The translations under genes and the position numbers were made by a program. The notes beneath the pieces are model-generated. The model was not told where the DNA came from and made no database searches. It worked only from the letters and a program-made list of their open reading frames with translations. A DNA stretch of 64,000 nucleotides from Amoebophrya sp. A120 (Eukaryota > Sar > Dinophyceae > Syndiniales > Amoebophryaceae), in the NCBI GenBank assembly GCA_905178155.1, contig CAJINV010000009.1, positions 1,175,907 to 1,239,906 of the forward strand. Direction: 5' to 3'. Positions 1-10,759 of this stretch are shown piece by piece. Every line of letters begins with the position of its first letter. Positions within the stretch are counted from its first letter, which is position 1.

Positions 1-78
1 ACCTTCACGCCTCCCGGCGGTTGCCCTATATGGTAACGGCAACTGCCTTCGCGCTGCGTTTGCTAAGCAATATCGCAA

Positions 79-129
79 GCGCGCAGAGCGCGCGCGCCGG
101 CTTCGTGGGCCGGCGCGCGCTCTGCGCGC
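79..129. repeat. GC-only long hairpin
   Basis: Two arms made almost only of G and C (79-101 and 109-129) are reverse complements around a 7-base loop. The left arm carries one extra GC dinucleotide. It could form a very stable stem of about 21 bp in DNA or RNA. No U-tract follows and no gene end is near, so I do not call it a terminator. Role unknown. Confidence 0.7.
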
Positions 130-138
130 GCGCGCGCA

Positions 139-2500
139 CGCATTTGGTTACCAGATTATTTGTTCGGAAATGAGAAGGCTTCTCGAGTTGATATCGCTGG
201 AAACACAATCAGCTCTGCACTGGCAAACGGTCCCGCAGTCGCTATGGAATGGAAATACGCACCCAACCGCCTCCTCATTGTTGGTCCTCCTGTTACTTGG
301 CAGACCACTTTCTATGAATGAATGACTTAATAACACGGGAAAAATACCTAATATCGCAATGCAGCTGTATGGAACGGCCGCTTTTACAGTGTCGGACAGA
401 AAGGACTTTTCAACTTTTTTTAACCCGTCGGCCAAAACTAAATGTCCTTCATCTCCTGGCTGACCCTGAACAAATTTTTGTATACGGTGCAACTGCAAAC
501 CTTGGGGGTGCGCGCAAATGGAGGGTGACGATGGGGGCACAATATCGCTTCGTATTCGACAGGGCGGCTACGGAAAGCGTAACTTTCGCAAGTTGTTGCA
601 TCTTGAGGACGGTGCGGTTACTTAGCGCCTCGCGTTTCCTGACCCTTGTTCTGCGCTTCAACCTGAATTGTTCTCGAGCAGTTACTCCTTCGCACGGCGC
701 CGTTTTGTTGCAATGTACTTGTACCCACTGCGTGCCTGCTGCAGCTGCTTCACCTTCAGAAAGCGAAACGCAAACGCGACGCTTCCGGTAGTGAGAGTGT
801 ATCTCACTTGCCCCTCGCTTGCTGGCAGCTTTGTGCGATGCCTTGCGTGCTGTGCCTTTCTTCCGATATCGATAAGTAGGCAAGTCAGGTTTTTCGGTTC
901 GGACCAGCAGCAGCTCGAACTTCGAAGCAAGCGCTCTGCTTGTTGACAATTAATTTGTTGCTGGTAAGTTGCGTCCGAGGACGAGATGAAAGTGATTGTT
1001 GAGAATGAATGCGAATTCTATGAAATTGAAATGCGTCCGCGTCCAAAAGCGTACTCGGCTGCTCGACAAAGGTGATCCATCATACACAAGATGTTAAAGC
1101 TATACTTTTTTTAAGAATTCTAGTATGCAAACGCATGTGTAGATGCCCGCGCTTTTGCAGCAATGCTTTATCCCTATGTCCACCTGTCACTCCATGCACA
1201 AGAGTGAACTCGGATGACGCATCCGTCCGAGCACGTGCATGCATCAAGTACGCAAGGATATTAATGCCCTCGGTTGCTCCAAAAAGCAACATGCATATTT
1301 TTTTATATCTCTAGATGGCTGCTCCTGCTTATTGCGAATGTTTCAGCTTCAACGAGTTGCTGTCCGCCGTGGCGCGGAGCATTTCTTTTGGATAAGGGTG
1401 AGTAGAAAAAATCGTGTGATGAGAGCTACTTGCACGTCCGTAGTTGTCGTCTGGGATACAGACAAGAACGAAGAAGGGCGCTCACAAAAAATCACCTGGA
1501 AAACGAAAAGGAAAACGAAGCAGCTGTGACAGAAACGGCAACAGAGTCCAAACGCGCAAAACAAAAAACAATGAAATATATTTTCAGACGATCCTCAGCT
1601 ATGCCGCGAACGTCTGAGAGAAGCTGGCCTAGTAAAAATTGCAGAGTAACAAGAACGACTTTGGTGCAGAGAATGACGATGGGCGAATGATTGGGACGAC
1701 GAAGCCGAACGAATTTACAACCACGAGTCAAAAAGGCATAGCATTAATCACCGAGCATTAGCATTAGGTAGTTACCCTGCGCGGTTGTAAATACTTAGAC
1801 GTCACCGCTCAGCACGAGATGAACGCAAGATTTTTATACGAAGGAGTCCACCAACCGTCAGTGGGGTTGTTTGTATTTAGTTTTTGCAGTTGTACGAAAA
1901 CGAACCGACAGCCTTGCACCAAGTACGATCGGCGTGCTACAACCAAACCGAAGTCCTGTCTTGCAAGCGTAACGAGTCTCTCAATCAACCGAATACTACA
2001 CGCGGAGCACGCAAAGCTATTGCAGCAAAAGCACGGGATAAACGAATCACAGAGAAAAACCATCGCGGCAGATAAGTACACAAGAACGTCGATACAGCAA
2101 AAATTGAAAGGACACTTGAACGAGGAATTCAAATCGGCAAGAGCTGTATGCGCCCATTCTGTGCGGGACAGCACCAGTCTTGTCTTAGCAAACTCTACGT
2201 GTCGATGTCGCAAATCTAGGTGTCGTCACGTAAGGTGCAAAACCAAAAGTTGTGCGCTGTCGCTTGGTCGAGATGAGTGGACACAGCTCAGCATTTGTTC
2301 GCATTTCCAAGTTCAAATCATGATGTCAACCGGAACTCGGTTTAAAATATCACATCGTCCCTTGCCAGCTTGTTGCACGATCGCCTCCTGAATCCGACTA
2401 TCGGGCCTCGGGCCTCGTCGACCATGATCAACCGGGAGTGGATGCTCCGCTCGAGACCAAGCATGATCAGAGCTTGCAGGTGGACGTACCCAAAAAGACG
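139..2500. other. No confident gene
   Basis: No long open frame and no recognisable domain. A short minus-strand stretch near 430-510 has a possible acceptor (TTTGCAG) before about 22 coding-like codons, but nothing connects to it. It may be intergenic, or hold very short exons that cannot be assembled by eye. Confidence 0.4.
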
Positions 2501-2507
2501 GTCTTAG

Positions 2508-2640
2508 TCGGAAAACAGTCCCGCAGCAGCATCTTCTTCGCATTGTCGGAAAGAAAAAGAACTGGCGCCTGCAGGCATTTTCCATGAGGAAGTTGTTCAT
2601 TCCCCCACTCGATAAAAAATAGGTTGTGCGCGACACAACT
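2508..2640 (-). other. Possible orphan coding exon
   Basis: A minus-strand stretch reads as well-mixed protein (GNEQLPHGKCLQAPVLFLSD, then more) and runs into a good donor-like GTACGT near 2508. The upstream side has a pyrimidine-rich tract ending in AG near 2623. No partner exon could be assigned. A following stretch at 2345-2490 is open in other frames. It could be the 5' part of a further gene or a decayed exon. Confidence 0.25.
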
Positions 2641-2831
2641 ATTGCCTGGATAAGCGCAGGAGGCATGACGCACGGAAAATTTCTCTCAATGTTCGCATGC
2701 AAAATAAGTAGTGCTTTTATCTGTCGACTTTTGATTGATCAATCTCGATCTCCATCTTTACAGAACAACCTCCAAATAGAAGTGTAGATCCTGATCATCA
2801 TGCATGCTAATGAAAAATCCTCTCCGCGCCC

Positions 2832-5335
2832 TCAAAACTTCACGTCTCGTATTTCCGTCTTTTGCACTTCAAGCTTTCGCTTTTTCCGCGGTGCGACTGC
2901 TTCAAAGATGCTGTTGGCAGTGCCCGCCGGCGGATTCTTCGTGACACTGCTGGATGATGACGGAGCCCCCTGTGAAAGGAATGGTCATCGTCATACGCAT
3001 GAAGACCCAGAGTAAGAAGGTCGTATGTGAAAAATAGAGCTAATTTGCAACTCAGCAGAAACAGGGCACAAAATCATGAGTGTCCGTAGCTCTTACAGAT
3101 GAGCCATATCGAATTCAAGATCAAGAAGGGCGGAAATCTAGAAAAGCTGAGAGGAACCAACAGGATAGTGTTGTACGATACGCAAATACAAATTTCAAAG
3201 CATTGCCTACCCTCGATTTTTTTGTCGCTTCGTTTTCACGTGCCAGTAGCTCAGCTCTGGTTTCCTTCTGCGGATTCGTTTTTCTTTTTCCGCCTCTGCG
3301 AACGGCAGACGCAGCTGTCATGGGTACATGAGCATCTACATCTGAGTCGTCAGAATTTTCCCCCGAAGCCGCAGCTAGACTCGCGAGCGCCGTCAGTCCC
3401 GGATCATCGGGTCTTGCCTATATCAAAACGCAAAATGAGCTCCGGCCTGAACATGCAAAATATCAAAATGCAAAATTACCTCGTCGGTTAATGCACACCT
3501 GTGATGTTCTGATTCTGAAGAAAGACGAGAAGAATTCACCGCGATGCGAAGATATGTAAAACCATTTTCAACATTGGATTATAATGTAGAAACTGAAACA
3601 CATCGCCAGCTCGTAAGATATAGCGCGGCACTCCTCATCATGCCCAGAGTTCAAAGAGCTTCACTGTCCTGACCTTGCCGCGCTCGACAAGGTTGTTCTG
3701 GTTCCTGTGACATTTCTCATGCGTTAAGGCTAACAATTTTCAACATAACCGAAGCCGAACTAGGAGATTTTAGAATTTTTGATCGGCCGCCTGCTCGTTC
3801 TTTTTTTCATAGCGGGTGAACCAAGCTTCTTCTGCAGCCTCTGAGAGCGTCGCGCCGCCTTGTCCACAAGGGAGCGTGCCCCGGCCTGCCGTGATGCCCA
3901 ATAAGGCTGCCCGTTCTCGTCCGCGGAATCCGCATCCCAGTAATCCGAGTCCTTTCAGTATGCAATCAAATTTTGCCGAACACTGCAGACACACGTGTTA
4001 AACATCAGAAAGGGAAATTATATATGATGCAAAACGAAAACCAGAACGTTGGTTCCCAAAAGAAATGAAAGAGCGTTCTCCTGGCTACTACTAGTATGTT
4101 TGTGTTGCAGCGGCGTGTTCTTTGTGTTCTTCTTTGTTGCGTAGCGAATCCGCGGAGTCCTCATTGTCTTCCACGTCACTCTCGGGTGCGATGAACGCTA
4201 GGGGAACCTATTTGTTCATTTTTTTCATGCTTAATTTCTACAAAAAGCTTCAGCTTGTAAAATGTTTATTTCAGTAGGTGTCTCTGCAACACATGCACAT
4301 CCTGCCGCTACTTGGCGAAACAAAATAAGTATCCATATTCACATCCAAATGGCTATAATCGTGCGGGAGGACCCATGATCAAAGTTCACTTTACTACTTA
4401 ATCAACAGTTGGACCGAGGGTGTACAGCAACGAAGTGTACGGGTCACAATGCTGACTGTAAATCCAAATGATTTCTGAAGCTGTTGCCGTACCGCACTTC
4501 GCATAAAGAAAAAAAATCAAAGCTAAATACAGAGAGATCCAGGTCTCCTTGAGCGCGCAAAGAATTACATTTATGGGTCTGGGCATAGAATTCGTCTATT
4601 TTTCGGTGCGAAAAATTAAAATTATAGCAGTGAACAGCAAATCGAAAATAAAACAAGAAGTAGCTTACTGCACTAACACCACCCTGCGTGTTTGCGACGT
4701 AACAGATTTGCTTTTTCGGGTGCTCGGCCAGCACCATTACGTCATCATCCTCTGCGATGGGTCCGCAGTTCAAGCTCGCCGGAAAGTCCGTGCTAGCGTG
4801 GCGCACAGACGGCGCTGCTACAAACTCTCGCTGAATCCAGCCTCGCTTCTCCGGGTGTTTCACCCCGCACACTTCAACCCAGCTCGCGTCCCCGCCTTTC
4901 GTGCACGTCTGCAAAACTTTTATACGCTCCACCAGTATTGCAAGGGAGGATGTTGTACCACAATAAACCAAATTAACATTTGCTGTTCGGAGTGAAAATA
5001 TAGATGATTGCAAATCAGTTCAAACCTTCCAACTAACAGAATCGCAAAAAACTTTTGTTTCATCTTCATGCAACTGATACATTCTTTGCACATAAAGAAA
5101 AGTGCCTCTGCTGCGACGCAGTGAAAACAGACAAGGCGGCAGGTGAACAAATGTGTGGATATCAGGTAGTATTCGGTACAGTTTCCTTGTTGATACGCTG
5201 AGACAAAACGACGTGTGCTGCATTTTTTGTGTCTGCACTCATGGATCCCACTGACCCGGGAGCTTTCTGCAGCACTGTGGTCCCGTCTCTGTCCTCACAA
5301 TCCGGGCGAAAATGCAGGTACAACTCCCCTTCCAT
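2832..5335 (-). CDS. Multi-exon basic nuclear protein, function unknown
   Basis: I do not recognise the family. Minus-strand exons were joined by splice signals and phase. About 5335-5255 begins MEGELYLHF. 4908-4683 includes KGGDASWVEVCG and a following GWIQ, an SH3-like pattern. 4197 to about 4110 is acidic (APESDVEDNEDSAD). About 3966-3783 contains DSDYWDADSADENGQPYW and then a Lys/Arg-rich run. 3417-3211 is an alanine-rich and then basic stretch of exactly 69 codons. 2969-2832 contains APRKKRKLEVQ, a classical monopartite nuclear localisation signal, and ends in TGA. The 4908/4197 and 3417/2969 junctions agree in phase. The 4197/3966 junction is unresolved, and the first exon and start codon are tentative. 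The protein is probably nuclear and rich in charged disordered sequence. The 3417/3783 intron looks like a decayed introner. Confidence 0.5.
3421..3781 (-). mobile_element. Probable decayed introner element
   Basis: The intron between two coding exons ends on the minus strand with GCGTTTTGATA and begins with GATCAAAAATTC, an imperfect inverted match to the other end (TATCAAAACGC). The exons join in frame if the break is CC|GATC ... GATA|GGCA. The flanking 5-mers (CGGCC and GGCAA) share little, so no clean target duplication survives. It resembles the better-preserved elements elsewhere in the window but is clearly less certain. Confidence 0.4.
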
Positions 5336-5389
5336 GTTGTAGCGTCGGACACAAAAGCGGAATAGACACGCAGCCCGCAGAGGCACCGT

Positions 5390-6840
5390 CTTACGACTGC
5401 GATAAATGGAACAATACGGATGTTAATAAAGCGGTAATAGAGTCCAGTGAGTCAATTGCAAATACTGATGAACATTTTGAAAATACCACGTATCTTCTTA
5501 CTTCTTCTCTGGTCTGCGGCCACGTCTCTTCTCCTCGAGAAAAAAATTGTTTCATATCTTTTCTTTTACCTGATAAGAATATTATAATGAAACGCGGATT
5601 CAGATCGAAGTGGACACGTAAAAGACCACATTGCAAAGGTGCGCGATTCAGTTCTCGCCTCCGCGTCGTGAAGACGCGTTATCAAAAAGGGTTAGTAGAG
5701 CACCTCAATTCATAGATGCCGAGGCACAGAAAGAACAAGCTCTCTGCATAGATTAAATACTAACTTACATTCCTAGATATAACGAATTTGAGCCATCTTC
5801 TGGAAATGATGAAAGACTCCATTCCGCCTCGGTCTCACCCGACGAGAGGCATCAGAATAATTCAGGTAGAATTTTCGAAAAGATCTTCGTCAGGTCGGAT
5901 TCGGTACATTTAGAATCTGGGGTGGGTCGAGCTTTCTGGACATCGAAAATGAAAGCGCCAGCTACTCGCAAACCTTCCAAGTATCACGTCGGAACTGGGC
6001 TAAATCGCGAGCTGGTTCTGCTTTATTTTGCACAATCAAACAGACCCAAAGTGTACGTAAAAAAAGTTAGTCAGCATTCCCTTATTTTACTGCAATCACG
6101 ATTTCCAAGAAGATCGCTCACCACGATTTGATTATCTTCAGTGTCTTGCGTTGATAGTATCGCGAAAGTGCAGCAAAAGATCGGCAAGTGGTCAGAAATC
6201 GTAACACCGGACGAAAAAGGATCGTAGCGATTCGCCTACTTACCGTTTGGCTGACAGGTTGCCCTTGTCAGTTTGGTATGTTATTTTCACACCGAAGGTT
6301 TCAAGTCTGTGTGAACTTAAGTAACTGCGAACGCCAATCAATAGGGAAATCGGTTAGAAGTGTCCATGTCCCGATGAACAATCACCAGAATCAGAAACAA
6401 GATAGGGGACAATTTGGACAAAACTGCCCATTGACATTGAGCCAACCATTCCTGGTAGAAGGCTTGCAGCAAGCAGGCTCTGCTTCTTCCTTCAGAGGGG
6501 TTTTTCCGCACGAACTACAAAAGAGGGCAGCTCTAATGATCTATGAGGAGATGGCAAATACACAGCGTTAGAGTTGGTGGGCGGGGAGTAGTTGTAATAG
6601 GAGTAGTGATTGTTCCACGAAGGGGGAGCAGAGATGGAGGAAGCTGCCAGTACTGACTCCCAGCAAAAGGCGAGAAAACAATGCTACTTTTGACTCAAAC
6701 AAATACTGAAAGGTGAAAACTACAGGGACAGTGATCTTGATGATAATTTTTTATATATGCAACAGCTGAACGTGAACTTTTCGGGTGTTGTGTCTTCATT
6801 AAAAATAACTTCTTCCGCAACCGCCATGGTGCCGCTAGTC
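5390..6840. other. No confident gene
   Basis: No long frame. A minus-strand stretch from 6514 down to about 6405 follows a TTTTGTAG acceptor and reads as a short cysteine-rich peptide with CPNC and ACC motifs. It could be a small exon, but no donor or partner was found. The 3' untranslated region of the gene ending at 6842 must also lie here. Confidence 0.35.
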
Positions 6841-6841
6841 A

Positions 6842-9800
6842 TCACCCAAAAAGCCATTTCATAAAGCCATCAATGGGGGCCTTGTCGTCGTCGTCTTTTT
6901 TTCTGGTGGATTTGGAGGAATAATTTCCGCCCCTCTCACTACCGCGCCGGTCGTTGTCGTCCCACACAGCACCGCTGTGGTAAGGGTCTGCTTGGTCGTA
7001 GTAACCGTAGTCTCCCGGCGGAAGGAATGTGCTGGCCTCCAGGTGAGACTGCTCGTCGTAGTACTCATCATCCTGCCAGTCTTCTCTGTCGTAACGGTGA
7101 CAATATCCTTGGCGGTAGCAAAACAGCATGCAGAAAATTACGACGAGACCACCCAGGACGAGTGCGATCACGACCAAGACGTCTACATCTTCCTTGGGCT
7201 TCAAACCCAGCATGTTGTTGACCACACTCGGGGGTGCCGCCCCGATGTGACCAGTAGAAGGCTCAACAGTAGAAGTGGAAGCCTCCTCCACTTTCTTGTG
7301 CGATTCCGACTCCTCGTCCTCGACTTCAACATCTTCCACGTCCGTAAATGGGTCGTGTTCTTCGACTTGTGCCCCGTATGGCAGCATCATAGCGATCTTC
7401 CAGACTGGAGAGCCCGACTGTAGGGACAGGTTTTCGTCCTCAGTCACACACTCGTCCTTCAAGAAAACGCAGCCTTTTTCACTACCTTTCGGAATCGTAA
7501 CCACCTTGATCGCAACTCCCCAGCACCTTTCTACACCACGGGCTTCGCACTCTATCATGCAATCCGCCGCATCCCCTTTGCGGTACCAGCTGTGGTTTTC
7601 GGCTTGGTAGTCGTCGAACACGATTTTTGTGTTGCCTGCGTATCGGCAGCTAGCCGCGACTTTGTGGCCCCACTCCAATGCGTTGTGCGTTTCCTCGAGG
7701 AGCCGCTCCCGCGCCTTGGCAAAGGTTACGTCCCACTTGGCGTATTCTTCGTCTTTCTGCTTCAACCATTTCCTATGTTCTTCCGCCTCCCACTTCGTCA
7801 TGAAATCGTCGCTGCGGGTACCAAAACGAAAACTGTCCCCATGACGAGGGGAATGACGCCACAGCACCATACGAAATAAAGCCACCTGCTGGGAAGCAAT
7901 CTTTATTAAACGCAGCCGCGGGAAGATCCCCATTCAGACGCAACTCTCTCAGATCTCAATACGCGACACGGTGGCCCGAATGTGCAAAGTGCAAGTAGAA
8001 ATTCATATAGCGGGCACAACAAGTAGACGTCGCAACTAGAACTAGTACTACATCAACAGAATTCAAATGCAAGAGTAGCGGATCGGGTTTCAAATATCTT
8101 TCTTGGGCAGTGTTTTCTTTTTGGTAGCATTTCAGAGGTTGAAACGTCGCCTCCGTGTCTCTGTAGTGCAACAGAACGTGCGTGGCGGATCCAATCTCCC
8201 ACTTTTCCTGATTGCCCAAGGAATCCGATGCAAGGTCACGCGACTCCCATTTGTGCTTCTTTTCACTGCACTCTGTGTCCTTGTATTCGGTATGGCACTC
8301 GAATGTATCGCCGCGTTTGTGGACGATAATATCAGGGGCATTTCGGGCAAGAAAATTTCAAAATGAAAAATTTTCCCTCCTCCTTGGATCATCTCGGAAG
8401 TAAAAAAATTCTGGCCTGTGCTTGCGCATCAACGGAACAACCGGATTATACTGACGAAAATCGTATACACGAAGATTTCAGTTGCAAATAGAGCGAGCAA
8501 GGACCACGTCGTAAGTCTACTGCAAGTAAGACAGAATAAAAGTCGCCCTGCTACTTTTAATACTTGTACGCCACACACTGTGCTGAAACTTCTTCCGATG
8601 CTGAAGATCTTGCTACAGCTACAATTTTCAATTGCATATTACATGACATGAACTAGCACGATTGATTCATTTGTATGTTCGTTGTATGTCAAGAAGGATG
8701 CCGATGCGGAAAAATTTTCACAGGCGTAGCTCGACCGGCGTTGGGGGATTACCCTCGTACCCATATTTGATTGGGCCCGGGTAACATCTGAATCCGATCA
8801 TGTCAGTGACGGTCTGGCACTTGTCCGTAAGTAGAATCCGACGACCCGTTTCCATCAAACTCCCGACCCCCATGGTATGCTTGTGCGGAGCATCAGGAGC
8901 TGCTCCGAGGAGATCCCGGTGCTGCGGAGGCGGGGGTGCGTGCGGTGTAAGTTCGGAGGACAGCTGTACGTCCTTGTCTTCATCCGTGCGAGCGGTCGAT
9001 GCCACAAGTGCCACCGTGGACGAGCCTGCTGTCTCGTACCCTGGATTTATTTCGCTTTCCTCTACATACATGACGTGCTGCTGTTTCAAACCAGCGGCAA
9101 GCAGGGGAGTTTTTGGACCGTCATGTCGAGCAGAAGGACCATCTGCGTCGTGTGTCGCCGCTTTTTGTTTCTGGTTGAGCACTTACACCGGCCTCGGAGG
9201 TGAAGTTCGTCTTTTGAATAGCTGCCGAAAAACCCTCGACGAGGCTTGGCACTGGCAGCGGCAGGGCCAGGGGGTAACAAGCTCCGAAAATAACAAAACC
9301 ACCGCGTAGAGAACTTCTCACCGCGGCTCCACGACGCGGCTGATACGCAGAGAACTGGCGGCTGCGGCGTTCGCGTTCTTCCTCGTACGTCTGGTTCATG
9401 ACTTTGCGGCCTGGGCCGCTTTGTCCACACTTTCCCGCTGATTTGTGCTATTGTTTCCCTTGCTTTTTCCTCCTGTTCTTGTCTCTGCTGCTCCAGTCGT
9501 TGTCTTCGCTCCTGCTCCATCGCCGTGCGTTTTGTGGTTTTTGGTTGTCCTGCTTTCTGTCCTTTTGCTCTCTTTTTCGGCTGTATCTTCCTCTTTGCGT
9601 TCAGCGTCGCCCGGATTGCTATCCCGGTCGGCTTTTGTTCCTTGATTAATTCCAGCGTTAGCCCAAAGGCCTCGAGGTCTTGCTTTATCTGTCGACCCCA
9701 CGGCGTGTTTTTGTGGATTTCTTTCTCTATTCTGCCTACTGACCCTTCTTTCCAGTCGCCCCTGCCGGCGTGCGCCACCCAAGCAATCCGCTTGCCCTGC

Positions 9801-10759
9801 ACTTCGTCTTCTATGAGCTGCACTCCCAGCTCTTCGCATAGTTCTGCCCTTGACCGGTCTTCGTTCCGGTAATGCCCCCCCAGGATCTGGCGGAGCGCGT
9901 TGTGCTGGAATTTGCGCAGTGCTGTGTCGCCCGCCGGCGACAGCGACCACGCTTCTGCGTTGTATAGCACTACACTAAGAGACAGGGATCTATACAGTTC
10001 GGCTTTCAAATGCGGGGGGAGGCTGCGATCCCGCCAAATTGGCTGCAGCTGTTTGACTACTCCCGTGGCTATCCCGCAGCGCCGCGCAACTTCTGTGTCT
10101 GTGGTGCCGTCTTGCGCCACCTCTGTTCCTAGGTACTTGAAGGAGGGAACGGCCTCGACCTCCCTGCCGTTGTACCTTAGTTTGCGCGCGTGTTGTGGCT
10201 TTGTTGCTTTTGGCTTGCTTTTCTTCTTTTGCTCTATGAGCCTGCAGGTTCTTAGTGTGCGGAGCTCCTTCACGGTCTTGTTCGGGCGACAGAAACCCGT
10301 CGCCTGGTGGAACAAGAGCGCAGTTTCGTCTGGCAAAATGTCACCGCACTTTTCGCAGACGAACTCGTTGCGAGCCTCCAAGACGTGCTTCTTCCTACCT
10401 AATCGTATCAGCCGGATGCTTTCGCCGTCCTGGGTGGTAGCCCAACCTGACATCTTGGATGCGATCGCCGTTACCCCGGAGGCGGGGTCGTCCCAAACTA
10501 TTAGGTGTGTGGGCGCCAGGCCGTTGTAGGACTGGCTTGCGGGCGGGAGGCGGTCCGCCTCTCGTCTCCACTCGTCGGCCCAATCTACGCCGCTCCAGTC
10601 TATCATCCACCCCTCCGCACCGTCTAGGGCGCATCTCTCCATCATTGCTTCTGGATTTACGCACCGTCCACGACGCGGCTGATACGCAGAGAACTGGCGG
10701 CTGCGGCGTTCGCGTTCTTCCTCGTACGTCTGGTTCATGACTTTGCGGCACGGTTGCAT
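6842..10759 (-). CDS. Type I membrane protein, first of a tandem paralogous pair, interrupted by a retrotransposon
   Basis: Unknown family, paralogous to the gene at 12157-15023. Exons on the minus strand: 9399-9187 (from the ATG in the retained repeat copy), 9080-8722, about 8340-8105, and about 7870-6842. Exon 1 encodes a hydrophobic run (GGFVIFGACYPLALPLPVP) that may be a signal sequence. The extracellular part has conserved cysteines and the motifs ATFQPLKC and ERCWGVAIKV followed by GCVFLKDEC. One membrane helix (VLVVIALVLGGLVVIFCMLF) leads to a Tyr/Asp-rich tail ending DDDKAPIDGFMKWLFG and TGA. The ancestral start was probably the ATG at 10759, just after a pyrimidine tract ending TGTAG. 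A retrotransposon now separates 10759 from the rest, but an 83-bp duplication supplies a second copy of the start region at 9399. The exon 2/3 intron has no clear canonical acceptor. Exon edges in the middle are approximate. Confidence 0.6.
8341..8721 (-). other. Intron with introner-like ends
   Basis: The donor side reads CCT|GTGAAAATTTTTCC on the minus strand. The acceptor side contains GGAAAATTTTTCATTTTGA, so the two ends form a short imperfect inverted repeat (TGAAAA, A/T, TTTTCC). A TGA stop lies in the coding frame just upstream of the exon, and no AG lies between it and the first conserved codons, so the 3' junction appears non-canonical. No clean target duplication was found. It is possibly a decayed introner. 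Confidence 0.35.
9328..9410 (-). repeat. 83-bp direct repeat, copy 2 (3' flank of LINE)
   Basis: Identical over 83 bases to 10667-10749. It contains the host ATG (9397-9399) and the start of the host coding region. It is best explained as a long target-site duplication made when the retrotransposon inserted. Confidence 0.9.
9411..10666 (-). mobile_element. 5'-truncated non-LTR (LINE-type) retrotransposon insertion
   Basis: A 1256-bp block sits between two identical 83-bp direct repeats (9328-9410 and 10667-10749). It has one continuous reading frame whose product resembles the C-terminal part of LINE reverse transcriptases: the FKYLGTEVAQDG motif, a thumb-like stretch LPPHLKAELYRSLSLSVVLY, then NAEAWSL and the FQHNALRQILGG segment. 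A CxxC...HxxxxxxC zinc-finger-like cluster precedes it. The catalytic palm with the YADD-type motif is absent, so the copy is 5' truncated and cannot transpose on its own. No poly(A) tail is visible at its 3' end (9411). The host is exon 1 of the membrane-protein gene. Confidence 0.8.
10667..10749 (-). repeat. 83-bp direct repeat, copy 1 (5' flank of LINE)
   Basis: Identical to 9328-9410. This copy keeps the link to the ancestral upstream start at 10759 and the presumed trans-splice acceptor near 10790. Confidence 0.9.

Larger units (their letters stand above)
9086..10759 (-). pseudogene. Host/retrotransposon chimeric open frame
   Basis: Reading from the host ATG at 10759, the frame runs 557 codons: about 31 host residues (MQPCRKVMNQTYEEE...), then the truncated reverse transcriptase segment, then back into host exon sequence in a non-host frame. 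The stretch from 10666 to 9411 is open throughout, which fits a recent insertion. The product has no catalytic core. I regard it as a by-product of the insertion rather than a functional gene, although it could be expressed from the host trans-splice site. Confidence 0.6.

Noticed and set aside
9411-10666. A complete, active retrotransposon
   Set aside because: The catalytic palm and endonuclease domains are missing; only the C-terminal part remains.
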